NCBI GenBank assembly: GCA_031308135.1
Contig: JAHLJT010008756.1
Coordinates: 70,555,215-70,619,214, forward strand
Reading direction: 5' to 3'
DNA from: Acheta domesticus
Taxonomy: Eukaryota > Arthropoda > Insecta > Orthoptera > Gryllidae
Length of the DNA stretch: 64,000 nt
The notes under the pieces: generated by a model
Database searches by the model: none
What the model saw: the letters and a program-made list of their open reading frames with translations, nothing else
Told to the model about the DNA's origin: nothing
Translations under genes and position numbers: made by a program
Shown: positions 46,027-57,639 of the stretch, piece after piece
Position numbering within the stretch: position 1 is the first letter of the stretch
How the letters are laid out: every line of letters begins with the position of its first letter

Positions 46027-46136
46027 ATGGATTATTTAAGTCGATATTCCGCGATGAGTCATGGCGATTCTGGTTTCACCTACGGGTTACGAAGTACCTA
46101 CGTTTCTCGTCGCCTACCCGAAGAGATTCTACAGTC
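46027..46136 (+). CDS. Candidate start-codon exon, protein not recognised
   Basis: ATG at 46027 in good context (ACAATGG) opens 36 codons plus two bases and stops exactly at GTCGTAAGTTC, a strong 5' splice donor. In this frame the next codon would be TAA, within the intron. The peptide starts MDYLSRYSAMSHGDSGFTYG and ends RRLPEEILQ; it looks like real protein in composition, and GC rises locally in an A+T-rich region. Upstream, TGTTTTCAG ends at 46019, so the exon may be internal with start at 46020. I do not recognise the family and see no next exon in the window. Confidence 0.45.
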
Positions 46137-47339
46137 GTAAGTTCTCTATGACAAGAGTGCAGCGTACGTTTCTCCGCGCTGAAAGAAAGATTATATTTTG
46201 CTGCGCCATTCTTTATTCATTGAACTTCAATTGGAAGAAACTTCCGCATTTAGAGGTAATACGTAATAAATTGTACTTGTGTCTCTAAATGCTTCTTGAA
46301 AAGCAAACTTTATTACTTCCCATATCTTTATGCTTTCCCCTAATTTTTAAGAAAACGTTAAAGCATTAATTATTTTACTTTTTTTATTATCATTTATCGA
46401 CCTATCAGATTTCTAAATTGATTTAATGAGAAAATTAGTGGTTTAATGAGGTAAGTTTAGTTTTCTCCCCAAATTATTAACTTCTGTGTTATTGTTATAC
46501 ATAACACAAAAAATTTATTTTGATGTCTGGTAGACTAAGTTGCAAATGTCATAAATACTGAATTGAGTGATTGGTAAATTGGCTTCTCCAACCATGATGG
46601 CAGTGTGTAAGGGGTACTTTGGGAGACTACTTTAAAGAGCTGTATTTGTCGTACGTACTGAAGCCAACGTTACCATAGTATTGATCTGCTTGTTTATAAA
46701 AACTCTTCTCATTTGCGGAAAGAAAGAAATATTCAAGGTATAAAATAAATAGATTGATATTATGTATCAATTAACTCAATTCGTACATGAATCAACTATA
46801 AGCAATGCTGAGAGAAGTTTCTCCTTTCTGTAACTATCCACCTTGTTATTTTAATACGATCCCCGGCAACACTTCGCAGAACATGGACCGTCATCGTGCC
46901 TTCGCACTAGTCATTTATGGATGGACGGGTCGCCACACCTACGCTTACTCACTGTATGATAAAATTTACATGAAGTTACGGAAATAAAAATATATCACGT
47001 AACGTTGATGTTTCTATTTTGTTCGTTATTCTCATTCATTAGACCAATCTTTGTTGTTCAAATTCTCTATAAGGAATCTTAACACTTGTGATCTTCGAAT
47101 TGTATACGTGGAACATTTCTTGCCTGATACACATTATAACGACTACAGACTAGGACAGGTTTTCTCGCCCTACTCTAGGTTAACTTTTGGGAATTGCCTC
47201 GCTCTCTTCGCGGTGGTTACTTACCGGCGTTCTAAAAAATATTTTCCCTTATTTTCTCAATTATTCTAATATTATAATTGAAATTTGACTTTAGGAATAC
47301 TATAAAATATAATAGAAAAATAAAATGTAATCCTAATGA
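46137..47339. other. Possible intron start, then A+T-rich sequence
   Basis: Follows the candidate donor. A frame at 46805-46987 and a GGTAAGT-like donor on the minus strand near 47225 were seen, but neither forms a convincing exon. Confidence 0.4.
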
Positions 47340-47344
47340 AAATT

Positions 47345-48870
47345 AGCATTGAAACATATGAAGCCGTTCTGGGAAAAAGTCGTTTAAGTGTTTTTCAGAA
47401 TGCATATTTTGAGCCAAAATTTTAAGTTTTCAAAAAAATTCTCCATACCGAAATATTTTCAACTGCCTGTGCAAACAAATGCAATACTGTGTAAAAATGC
47501 CCATTATGTAAATATTAATGATGCCATTCAAAAATATTTATTTTAATATTTTTTACAGTAAAAGAATACAGAAAAAGGCATGTAATTCAGAACATTTAGC
47601 ACCATTCGAAAAAAAAGTTTCAAGAAAAAACTTGAAGACGATTTTGAGAGAATGTCGTTCGATCATTTCTTAAAATGCCCGATTTTGAACTCGTTTTCTC
47701 ACAAAATGTTTGAGTTTTTGAGAAACTTTATAAGAAATTATTTGAAGCACATGTACTCACAATTGTATTACAAACGCCCATAAATTAAATATAAACGACG
47801 AGAGAAATATTAAAAAAATACTTTTGTGTAATTTAAAAAACAAAAACGAATGCATTAAAATGGCTTTCGGGGTGTGTGATTCAATGAATTTAGCAATATA
47901 CATAAAAAAGATAAAGGAAAAATTTGGAGCCATTTTTGAAAAACAATGTTTTTAAAATTGCTTTTCTTTGTTGCAAAATTAAGAAAACATCCCATCATAT
48001 TTTGAAAAAATGTAAGATCTTATTTAAAGATGTGATTTTGAAGAAGACATTATCTTTCAGAAGCAAAATCTCTATTCTTAATATTGTAGTTGTAGGAAGT
48101 TGTCGAAAAAAATTAAACTGGTTTTCCAATTTTTGGAAACAAAATTCGGGGAATTCAACGAAAATTAAATATAAACCAATTTGTTTAAGCTTACTTTGCA
48201 TAAGTGCTTTTTAAGCTCTAACTGACAGAAAAATTTAATCAAAAAATTTGGAGTGATTATTGAGAAAATGTTGCGGTTGTCCTTGAGATTTCATATAAAG
48301 TACCGCCAAAATATTAAAATATTCTTTCCAAATATATGGGCCCAGTGGCTAGATCAAATGTGAATTTTGGTGAAACTCCCTGTATACAGTTCAGCGGCTA
48401 GCGTCGTTCAGACACAGACGGGGCAGACAGACGGGGCAGACAGACGGGGCAGACAGACGGGGCAGACAGACGGGGCAGACAGACGGGGCAGACAGACGGG
48501 GCAGACAGTAGGGGCAGACAGTAGGGGCAGACAGTAGGGGCAGACAGTAGGGGCAGACAGTAGGGGCAGACAGACGGGGCAGACAGACGGACACACATAC
48601 GGACGGACACGCCTTTTGCTGTAACCAATTTTTTCGGTATCAAGGACCCACAAAAAGTGAATTCTAACTACAGAACGCGAGGAACAAGAATTATCCACTT
48701 CCCGCTATCAGAGACCTACATCACGAATTTGTCTGCCCAAAACGCCGTTACGTAACTTCGTCTATGTTACATACGTAGTATGCGAAAAAGTAAAAAGAGG
48801 TAGGCATGACTTGCAGCGTCTTATATTTACCCAAACCGACAAGTGACAAGTAAATCACGAGATTTCTAAA
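47345..48870 (+). repeat. A-rich dispersed repeat, copies C and D
   Basis: About 47345-47800 resembles the start region of the family (GTTTAAGTGTTTTTCAGAATG) and 47880-48870 is the fullest copy, collinear with 24940-25860. Lying side by side, the two could be tandem. Copy D has the 13-bp minisatellite where copy A has only a short CACAGACAGATAGAC. Confidence 0.6.
48405..48600. repeat. 13-bp minisatellite, two unit types
   Basis: About 14 head-to-tail units: first GACGGGGCAGACA units, then a block of GTAGGGGCAGACA units, then again the first type. Blocks of like units show recent homogenisation. The Cys/Pro/Leu-rich frames on the minus strand are repeat shadows, not genes. Confidence 0.97.
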
Positions 48871-49234
48871 CAAACTTATTAAAAATTCAACTTGTCAAAA
48901 TATACACGTGGACAAGATTTTTTCACGTAAACTGTCCAGTTGTTTATATAGATTGGCGACGCTCTTAAACATTCTAATAAATGTTTCCAGAAGTGAAGGC
49001 CGCTTCCATTTCTTTTGTTGTAAAGGTGCTAAGACAGCGGTGATTACAATGGGAAAGAGCAGCTGCACTGACAGCGTGGTGGGGCTGCGGAGCATTCGTC
49101 AAGTGTCGTAAGCGACCGCAGGGGGTTTGACGAGTCCACGATGAATGGACTGAACATCGGGGCGGCGGCCACAGTGCGGTTAAACGATCTTCGTTTGTGT
49201 TGACCTTTCACTTCGACTACACATAGCTCATTCC
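48871..49234. other. Spacer
   Basis: A small GC-richer patch at 49075-49195 (CGACCGCAGGGGG, GGGGCGGCGGCC); otherwise nothing recognised. Confidence 0.4.
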
Positions 49235-49600
49235 TGCGTGAAATTTTGTGACAGATTCTTTAGAAATGACCATTTATTTGATGGCTACAGTATACTCAAG
49301 TTTGCGGGTTCATACCCGATCAAAGCAGTGGATTTTTAAGAGCGAAAAAAACGCCTTCTTTTAGAGAGGAAGGAAAGTCGGCAGTCCCATGTTGTTGATT
49401 CATTGCATGTAAAAGATGCTGAAGTCTAAAAGAAGCTTCTGAGATAAATTCAAAACTCTTTTTTCATCGACCGAGTGATATCTTCTTTCTCTGCTAGATG
49501 GTGAAAAGAGCGTAGTGAAATTTGTCAGGCGGAAAAGCAAGCCAGATGGTCTGAGCTCGCCATGTAAAATAAGGTATTATTGAATTGAATTTATTAGATA
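49235..49600 (+). mobile_element. tRNA-derived SINE, family 2, copy 2
   Basis: It has a box B-like CGGGTTCATACCCGATC, then AAAGCAGTGGATTTTTAAGA, GTGAAAAGAGCGTAGTGAAA and the tail TAAAATAAGGTATTATTGAA. It is collinear with 28675-29050. Non-coding. Confidence 0.75.
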
Positions 49601-50329
49601 TCAAAATATAAGAAATCGGTAGCTGTGCGTCCAAGTTGTGCCAATTTAAAAAAATTTCAACAAATCAGCAAATTTCGGGTAGACAAAAAATATGTTTCCA
49701 AAGCTTGGAAATGACAAACCGCAACAACATTTAAGATACAGTCTCAAAAGACACGTGATATTAACCATTGCATTCCAGCCCAGAATTCTAGCTTAAAAAT
49801 AATCTATGACTTACATGGGATTTCAACCCACGTTTCCGACTCATACAGAGGATTTTTCATTACATTACATGCTGCAAACGCCGACCGTTTTTCTAAAATA
49901 GTGAACAAAATGTATCAAATCAAATAAAATTAGGAAGAGATATTTATACGATGTTCATTTGAAGCAGAGTGATCAGCAATAGAAAGTTAATTAACCATCA
50001 AACATGTCAAGATGAATAGTACTTGTCAAAGAAGATTTGAGATCTATAATATGATTTCCACATTTTGGCATCACTTTCAGGTTGAAACACCTGTTAGAAC
50101 TTTTTCACGATTATTTATTATTCTATTATCGTTGTCTCGATATCGTATCTAAACTGCATGCAGATGTCACATTTGTAACATATATAATCTTATATTATTG
50201 GAAGATTCATAATTCAGCATACGGGTTCAGATACGATAATGATGTAATAACATTCTCTGTGGGGAATAACAAAAAGTAATAAAATAAGTATAATAAACAA
50301 ATATATAAATAATAGAAGGTAATGATTGC
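49601..50329. other. A+T-rich gene-free stretch
   Basis: Nothing recognised. Confidence 0.5.
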
Positions 50330-51765
50330 AAAAATGGTGTAGATGGTGGAATGAGAGAACTGACGGGACATGTCCGAAGAATACGACCTATTTTCTATCA
50401 CAAATTTGTCTTTATGTGGCCGAGATTTGAATACACCACCTTCACATCCAAGACGCTGCACCATTTCCACGCACAGACATCTGCCGCCTCCAGCATTGCA
50501 ACTTCGCCTGCCATGACGTGGAGCCGCACTGCTTTTCACTGCCGCCGCGGCTGCCTCCATGGCCGTCCGGAGTGACGTTACCCCAAAAATTGTTCAAAAA
50601 CCATTGTAAAAAGAAAATAAAATACTTGGAAGTAAGCCAAGTGTATTTTTTATTTTATTTTTAATAGGGTTTATTTGCCCTTTAACTATTTTATTTTAAG
50701 TTCAAGAATATAAATTCATTCTCGGAGTATTTTCAATTTTTGCATTTTTAATACGATTTATTTGTTATTAATATGGGATAGATGGTAGAAAGAGAGATCC
50801 GAAGAATCCGGCCTTTTTTCTATCACAAATTCATCTTTGTATGGCCGAGATTTGAATCTACCACCTTCACATCCAAGAAGCTGCACCATTTCCACGTACT
50901 GACATCACCACCACCGCCTCCAGCATTGCAGCTTCGCCTGCCATGACGTGGGGCCGCCCTGGTTCGCACTGCCGCCGCCACGGCTGCCTCCATGGCCGTC
51001 CGGGGTGACGTTGCCCCAAAAAGTGTTCAAAAACCATTGTAAAAAAGAAAATAAAATACTTGGAAGTAAGTCAAGTGTATTTTTATTTTCTTTTTAATAC
51101 TGTGTATTTGCCCTTCAACTATCTTATCTTTAGTTCAAGAATATAAATTAATTCTAATACGATTTATTTATTATTAATATGGGATAGATGGTGGAATGAG
51201 AAATCCGAAGAATTCGACCTTTTTCTACCACAAATTCATCTTTGCGTGGCTAAGATTTGAATCTACCACCTTCCTATCCAAGACGCAGCACCATTTCCAC
51301 GCACAGCCATCACCTCCACCGCCTCCAGCATTGCGAGCTCAGCCTGCCATGACGTGGGCCGCACCGCATCGCACTGCCGCCGCCGCCGCCGCCTCCATCG
51401 CCGACCGGGACGACGTCGTCGCGACGGGAGAACCGATCGCATTAACTCGTTAACGAAACGTTAATATTCCGATTCATAAATCACTGTTTTCTTGCTTTCG
51501 TTTGGAACACGCCGCTCGCAGGATGAATGAATTTGGACGCTGCCTCGCACAGTGGACGTATTTTCGTTTCTTGAGGGGCAAAATGTTATTGCTCGATTCA
51601 CTGAGTACTCTCGGACACAACAGAAATGTTGGCTGTCGTCTTTCATGAACACAAAATTGTGAAAATTGTTCTTCAATTATTGTAACAAATAAGAAAATAA
51701 AATATTTGGCAATAGGCCAAAGGCATTTTTTATTTTTGTATTTTTAAAACGATTTATTTGCGCTT
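50330..51765. repeat. Three-unit tandem repeat, 406-439 bp period
   Basis: Units start near 50342, 50781 and 51187 with GATGGTGGAATGAGA-like sequence. Each has a block containing TTTCTATCACAAATTCATCT, TTTGAATCTACCACC and a GC-rich GCCGCC core, followed by an A+T-rich tail with AAAATACTTGGAAGTAAG. The third unit is split by about 250 bp (51420-51670), after which its tail resumes. The TTTGAATC string, read on the minus strand, resembles a tRNA box B. No real frame: each unit keeps a similar short frame, but with differing ends. Confidence 0.92.
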
Positions 51766-51859
51766 TAATAATCTTAAGTTAATTATCTGAACATGAATTA
51801 TGAGCATTAGTTTCCTAACAGTGGTGCATGTTATATCTTGAGCAGGAGCAATGTTACTC

Positions 51860-52510
51860 CCCGACTAGAACGTAAAATACGGCACCAACCTACTCAACAG
51901 CGTATGGAGTTCCCCCCTACATATTTGCTCCATCTCTATATGGGTCTGTACAAGCTCTAATATTCTCGACTGATCTCTCGACATAATTGGTACTGAATTA
52001 CAATGAACTAAATGCAAGTAATATAAGTGTGTGCGTAAGGGGAGAGAAGGGGTCAAGGATGATGAAAGAAAAATTACCCCGGTCCGTGCCATGTTTGTTA
52101 TAGAGCGATTTTTCTAACTCTGCCCCTCAAGCCTCTATGGCCACCATGGAATACCACACGGCATTTCGCGTCTGTCTCCCTCGTGCCGCTGAAGTCGCAT
52201 GATCGCAAGCACTGCTTGATACGGTCGATATCTGGCGATCATGCGACATCAGGAGGTACAACTGATAACGTCGCGAAATAACGTGACATATTCCATCTTG
52301 AAGGCGGGCATTGAGGGGCAAAGTTAGAAAAATCGTAGAATAAGAGATTGTTAAGCTCCAGCTTTCGCTTATTACTGTTCAGAGAAACCACATAAAATTT
52401 CCGTACAGAGCAACTGGCCGCTTAACCTACGTAAGTAGTTTGTGTCGAAAATTTGCCATGGCCGGAACCCTAAAATCTCCCGGTCAGAAACATTGCAGTA
52501 GTAATGGCAA
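51860..52510 (-). mobile_element. SINE family 1, degenerate, split by a MITE
   Basis: The head on the minus strand (GAGATAGCTTTGCCATTAC, AATGTTTCTGACCGGGAGAT) lies at about 52460-52515 and the body at 51990-52100 (CATGGCACGGACCGGGG). In the middle, at the place where other copies read GTTTGTTAGAGYA, a 231-bp element is inserted. Confidence 0.7.
52106..52336. mobile_element. 231-bp hairpin MITE inside the SINE
   Basis: The ends are inverted repeats: CGATTTTTCTAACTCTGCCC on the left and, reverse-complemented, CGATTTTTCTAACTTTGCCC on the right. Symmetry continues inward: GGAATACCACACGGCATTTCG against GGAATATGTCACGTTATTTCG, and GTCGCATGATCGC against its exact complement. Nearly the whole element can fold on itself. 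TAGAG and TAGAA at the edges may be a 5-bp duplication. No coding capacity. Confidence 0.9.
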
Positions 52511-52849
52511 AGCTATCTCTGAAATTTGTTATTTTAATAAGCGTCCATCTTCAATACAGCATACATTTTAATAAATTTTAGAATTTAAATTCATATTACT
52601 TTTCAGAACGGTGGTAAATATGAAAAACGACTATGGTACGTCCACATGCTGAAAACACTCCCTTTATATCTTTCCAACCTCTGCAACAATTGGACCTCCG
52701 AGTTGGTTTGTTCTTGCCATACATTAAAATATATCAATCTAGAATAATTCGCATTGCAATACCACATGTCCGTTTAAAAATCTCGATGATTATATAGACT
52801 CCACAAGTCCAATTTTGTCTAGTTCCATTATCCGACAGACTGATCTGAG
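52511..52849. other. Spacer
   Basis: A+T-rich, nothing recognised. Confidence 0.5.
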
Positions 52850-53545
52850 TGAAACAACTGTTGCAACTGCAACGTCTCTGTGGTTTGAGTCCCAATGCTG
52901 ATGGACATACAACTAGGTGAAGTTCAGCCGCTGACTGGAAGAGAATTCTCGAGAGTGGTAGCTCTCATTGGTAGTTATCCGTGATTTCTCCAATGAATAC
53001 CAGAGCAATAAACTAACAAAAGGACCACGGAGTGCGCGTGATCTTCCTATCTTCATTCTTTTCTCCTCCACTCGTCTTACACACACATACACACACAAGC
53101 ACTACACTGCCACAAACATTGGGCGACCAGTCGCGAGCTTAGAGATTGCCCGACTGAGCTGATGTCTCATTGGGGGAGATATCTGGAGTAGGAAATCCCC
53201 TGCCAGCCGACGTGTAGGTAGGAGCCGGAACTCACATCCCAAGGAAGAAAGGAACATCGTCACCTCCAGGCTAGAATATGCACTACACCAGTGTTGTCAA
53301 GGTCGATGCCACGAGCAGAAGTCCGTGACATGAGTGCCACGACGAAATCGCCCCTTCACGCAGTTCGTCATCCCACCACCAGAGACAACGCCATCCCTAT
53401 TGTAAAACGGCGGGGTTACTATATTTTCCTTTCCCGACGCTAGTTTGCTGAGTGTAGCTCGTGCTACGGAGCTACGACGCGTGCCACTGCCACCAGTAGA
53501 AGACCTTGACCCCACTGCACTACACTCATGGAACTAATGACCAGT
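52850..53545 (+). mobile_element. SINE family 1 interrupted by a hAT MITE
   Basis: A box B-like GGTTTGAGTCCC near 52882 is followed by the body (TTATCCGTGATTTCTCCAAT, GAGTGCGCGTGATCTTCC, ACACACATACACACACAAGC, GAGATTGCCCGACTGAGCTG). The 3' part is split at 53288/53518: joined across the MITE it reads CACTACACTCATGGAACTAATGACC-like sequence in place of the family ending. Confidence 0.78.
53289..53517. mobile_element. 229-bp hAT MITE, copy 1
   Basis: The ends CAGTGTTGTCAAGGT and, reverse-complemented, CAGTGGGGTCAAGGT are inverted. A perfect 8-bp duplication CACTACAC flanks it (53281-53288 and 53518-53525). It matches the element at 54703-54922 throughout. Frames crossing it are accidental. Confidence 0.94.
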
Positions 53546-54551
53546 CTTGCCCGGAAACACGAAATACTCAATTGGAAGCCCACCCCGAGTCGGTCTCGTA
53601 GGCCGACCACAGCGTCACGCCATCGCGAGACACGTGAATGCTCGCCGCTTTCCAAACGGTTACGCAACGCATTGTGAGAGAACGCATCGTTCGAGGAAGG
53701 TGATAAACGGCTTCGATACCCTGCATGTGGGAAGAACAGGGTATTGTGTCAGGGACTTGCATCGCGGTTCCGTGTGATTCTTTTTTAGGAATTCTCGTCT
53801 ACGTGGTCGGTTGATGTTTGTGGAGATGGAAAGAAAGAATGGAATGCGCAATGGAATGTGTTTAGTTTGTTGATAGAATGTAAATATGCCTTTATCTATA
53901 TTCATTTTAAATTTATCTTCAAATAAATGTATTTTGAACATCAGACCTATGAGAGTTAATGTTGTTGCTCTATTTAAATTTTCCATTTGAAAATTAAAGG
54001 AAAGCTGAATTAACTTTATAGATGTAAATTTTGGAACAACACAATTATTTTAAATTTATTATTTCATGTAACGGTACCTTGTTCACTGTTCATGTGCAAA
54101 TAAGTTAATAATGGGAATTGTGATATAACAGATGAAAATACAAACTTAATTTGGTCCTTTTCTCTACTCATCCCTAACGATTGTCCTTGATTTACATACT
54201 TACGATAGTTTGTCTATAAAATGCAAATTGACCGGCTTTGGAAATGACAATTTCAACTAAAAGTTTAAATATTAAAAGACACTTATTTTACTCAATTCGT
54301 GAAAATTATGCAACTATTATCCATTATATGATTTTATAGAGGCAATTGATTGTGATTAAATTATTATTCTATTATCTAGAATTAAATTTATTTTATTCAA
54401 GTAACAAATTTACATTTGTAAAAAGGGTTCATTTACCTTATTTTTGCCTTGTGTCAATGACGTCAAGAGTTCAAATTGTCTTTAAACTACATTCTTTTAT
54501 TTTAATTAATCTATTGTTTGATGTTTCCCTGCACGCCAACTGCTATGCTCA
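53546..54551. other. GC-moderate patch then A+T-rich sequence
   Basis: 53546-53790 is GC-richer with overlapping frames on both strands but no family match I can name. 53790-54551 is A+T-rich with nothing seen. Confidence 0.4.
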
Positions 54552-54702
54552 TTAGTCGCGTTAGTGTAGTGGATGTTAATATCCCAAAAAGTGACGGTGG
54601 TCTTCTTCCTCTGGATGAAGAGATCCACCGCAGTCCTACACATCGGCTTGCTTGGGATTTTCCCTTAGCACGGCACTGCCCCACCCGGGAAAAGCTCTAA
54701 TC
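54552..54702 (-). mobile_element. SINE family 1, 3' portion
   Basis: GACGGTGGTCTTCTTCCTCT, GAGATCCACCGCAGTCCTAC and GGCACTGCCCCACCCGGGAA match the 3' half of the family in minus orientation. The copy is cut by the second hAT MITE at AGCTCTAATC. Confidence 0.75.
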
Positions 54703-54922
54703 CAGTGTTGTCAAGGTCGATACCACCAGCGGGAGTCCGTGGCACGCGTGCCACGACGAAATCGCCCCTCCACGCAGTTCATTACCCCGCCACCAGAGAC
54801 ACCATCCCTACTATAAAACTGCGGGATTACTAATAGTTTTCTTTCCCAACGCTAGTTGCGCAGAGAAGCTCATAGCATGCTACGGAGCCACGACGCGTAC
54901 CACTGCCACCTTGACACCACTG
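54703..54922. mobile_element. 220-bp hAT MITE, copy 2
   Basis: Ends CAGTGTTGTCAAGGT and, reverse-complemented, CAGTGGTGTCAAGGT. The flanks CTCTAATC (54695-54702) and CTCTAGTA (54923-54930) are a worn 8-bp duplication. It shares CCACGACGAAATCGCCCCT and CGACGCGT with copy 1. Confidence 0.9.
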
Positions 54923-54930
54923 CTCTAGTA

Positions 54931-55335
54931 TCTCGACATCAGTGGTAGCGTACTGTATTTAAGCGTGTGCCTTCGTGTGGAAAGACATTCTGTTTTGAAC
55001 TCAAGTTTTTCTTTTTTTAAAATAATTTTTCTATAATTGTATGTGTAATTTTATGAAATTTTATGTAATTTTTTCTATAATTTCATGCGTTTGTGATGGA
55101 AAAAATATAACCTTTTTAAAAAAAGAAATATACAAACGTCAAGGAGAGTAATACTGTTGAACGATATAAAACATTCTAACGTCTGGAATCATGTGATCAT
55201 ATTGATATTTTCTTATATTTGTAGGATAATACTGATCATCAATAGAATGCTGGTCATTATATTTGAAAGTTTTACCATTGTAAGACATCGTAAAGTACCG
55301 TTTAGCTGAATAAATTTCAATCTTTCTTTCTGTGT

Positions 55336-55339
<4 letters not shown>
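54931..55339. other. A+T-rich spacer
   Basis: Nothing recognised. Confidence 0.5.

Positions 55340-55420
<81 letters not shown>
55340..55420. repeat. (TA)n-(TG)n compound microsatellite
   Basis: About 21 TA units followed by about 18 GT units. It sits where the CACA-rich stretch of SINE family 1 would be in minus orientation, so it probably grew out of that stretch. Confidence 0.97.
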
Positions 55421-55421
<1 letters not shown>

Positions 55422-55715
55422 CAGGCGAGAGAACAGGACAAGAGAGCGAAAGGCAAAATTGCGCACGTTCCTTGCTGCGTTTGTTAGAGCACGTCTCCGG
55501 CATTGATCAGAGAAGCCACGGGAAACCACGGGAAACTACTGATTAGAGCAGCCAGCAGCTAGAACTCTCCTCCAGACAGCGGTTGAGTTTGAACTATCTA
55601 TTTAACTAGTGTGGAACATCCTCCACCCTCGGTCTTCGAAACCTTAGGAACTCCCAGTCTGAGTCGCTGCAGAGACAGCGGCAATATGGGCACTGAGCTA
55701 ACTGTCCCGGTATTT
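55421..55715 (-). mobile_element. SINE family 1, 5' portion
   Basis: AGAGAACAGGACAAGAGAGCG, GTTTGTTAGAGCACGTCTCC, ATTAGAGCAGCCAGCAGCTAG and TCTCCTCCAGACAGCGGTTG match the family in minus orientation, ending in a worn head near 55710. Confidence 0.75.
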
Positions 55716-57620
55716 CCTTTTGAAATATTTCGCGAAAATTGTGTGCGTTTCTTGTGACATACCCGGTCATTTGGCAGCACTTGAAGCATCGAACTGCAAC
55801 GGAGAGGAAACCCGACGAAACGTGTTTCCTCAACGACCTGTCCACCTGTTGTGCATCGTGAAGTCACTCGTTATTTCCCGTGCAAAGTCAACAGCATCCA
55901 CTTGGTTCCCTCAAACAAGAATTGTAACATATTTTAACGACAGCTCAGACAACTCCACGGGATTTTAAGTAGGAAAGGAAAATATCAGGTTTTGGGTTGG
56001 ATTATGAACTCAAAACAATTGTCTATTCACTGAAGTTTTGATTTTATGTTTACGTTTATTTGTTTTTATTTAACTTTACGTAACTTTACTCAAGCATGTC
56101 ATTACATAGTTTGAAAATGGTTTGCGAGTGGGGTGGACGTTCTGTATGCAGTCGGAAAGAATTTCCGAACATTTTAATTATCGATATCGTTCATTTTTAT
56201 ACCTGTTGCCAACCCCTTCTGTTTAGAACTGACAATATGAGAACGTCAGACGTACCGGAAGCTCGTGATTTTCAATGATCAACACAAATGTAGAATCTTA
56301 AGACCTGTGTGGTAACACACAAACTAAAGTTCTGAAAAATAAATAATGAAATGCACAAAGTTGTTCGAAAATAAATAGGTATTTCATTTTCAAAATTTTA
56401 AGAGTTTTGGAACAAGAGAAGTTTGCTATATTATTTAGGACTCTTGATTCTATAGATATTGGTAACAGAAAAAAGTTCTTTCTTTTCCTTCTGCAAAAAG
56501 ATACCACTCAAATTTGGGAGATACTCAATTGAAGGAGGTTGAGGGTAGAATTTGGACGCGTCAAACACTAAAAAGGCTATTCTTATCAGGTGAAGAGGCT
56601 AGCATGATTGAAATGTCAGAATACATCTCAGATGTCAGAGGCTCCTACAAAGAACATTTCTATCTCACTGTCAAGTGCGAAATTCGCAGGGTTACAATAA
56701 AACACATAGATTAAAGGCTGAAAAACTGGAAAGCAACAGGTGTCCTCTTATTCAGATGTAATTGTCTAATACATTGTTTTCCAAGATTCTCTGGCCATCA
56801 AGTTGGTGGAAAAGGATCGAGTCAGTCTAGAGATGATCGCATTGCTCCTCGAAATATGACGTCATCATTCGAGTCGGAGTCGCGACAATGAATGTTGTAC
56901 TTGACAGAAACATTTTCACAGGTTTTTTTGTTTTTAGAACCACAAAACTTTATTAATATTTTGTAAGATGGCACCACCATTGAAAAATACAAACTATTGC
57001 AACAGATAAGATAAACACTTTTGGCGAATATTCGTGTTCTGAACTTGACTTTTTCTCCATGTTCCATATCAGTTCTTTGTTTAGCAAGTTTTCGTCTAGG
57101 CAGAACGTTTGTTAGACTGGATCGCTGATTTACAAAAAACTATTGGGTATGCATTATTTGTCAATAAAGATAGTTTTCTGGGCTCAACTAGCCAAAATCC
57201 ATCATCTCATTTCACACAATCTACAGACGGCATGTGCATTTGAAAAATGTACAGCGGTATTTGTATAAATAAAAACACCAATGAATAACAGACGCTCACA
57301 TTTTCCTTTCTTTGGTGTAATAATAGCTTTGGCAGCCTGGCACGCAGAAACTTCGAAACTGAAAAGTAAGGCTAGGCACAATTGTATAAATGGCGCGTAA
57401 ACTGTTAACGATATTGAACAATAATAAATTAACCAAAAATAATTCAACATAGTACCATTTAGAAACATCGAAATACAAATCATACGAGTTTAACCATATT
57501 TTGTTTTCGATCAAACACCAGCAGATATTAAAATCTCGAACTGCCCTGCGATCAATAACCCGAACCAAAGTTTTTCGTTGGATCCAACCGATAAAATTTG
57601 TTCCCCATTGATTTTTAAAT
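55716..57620. other. Gene-free stretch
   Basis: No family recognised. Frames at 56514-56714 (plus), 56822-57067 and 57296-57640 (minus) lack motifs and splice support. Confidence 0.45.
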
Positions 57621-57639
57621 ACTACAAAACCCGATGGCA

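Noticed and set aside
48400..48600. CRISPR array
   Set aside because: Short direct repeats but no unique spacers, and a eukaryotic context.
48391..48698. Cys/Pro/Leu repeat proteins on the minus strand
   Set aside because: A 13-bp unit read in three frames gives such patterns automatically; it is a minisatellite.
49080..49200. Insulator-type CCGCAGGGGG motif
   Set aside because: A single short match without any supporting context.
53547..53777. Arg/His-rich frame after the first hAT MITE, with minus-strand counterparts
   Set aside because: Overlapping frames in a GC-moderate patch; no family recognised and no splice signals.
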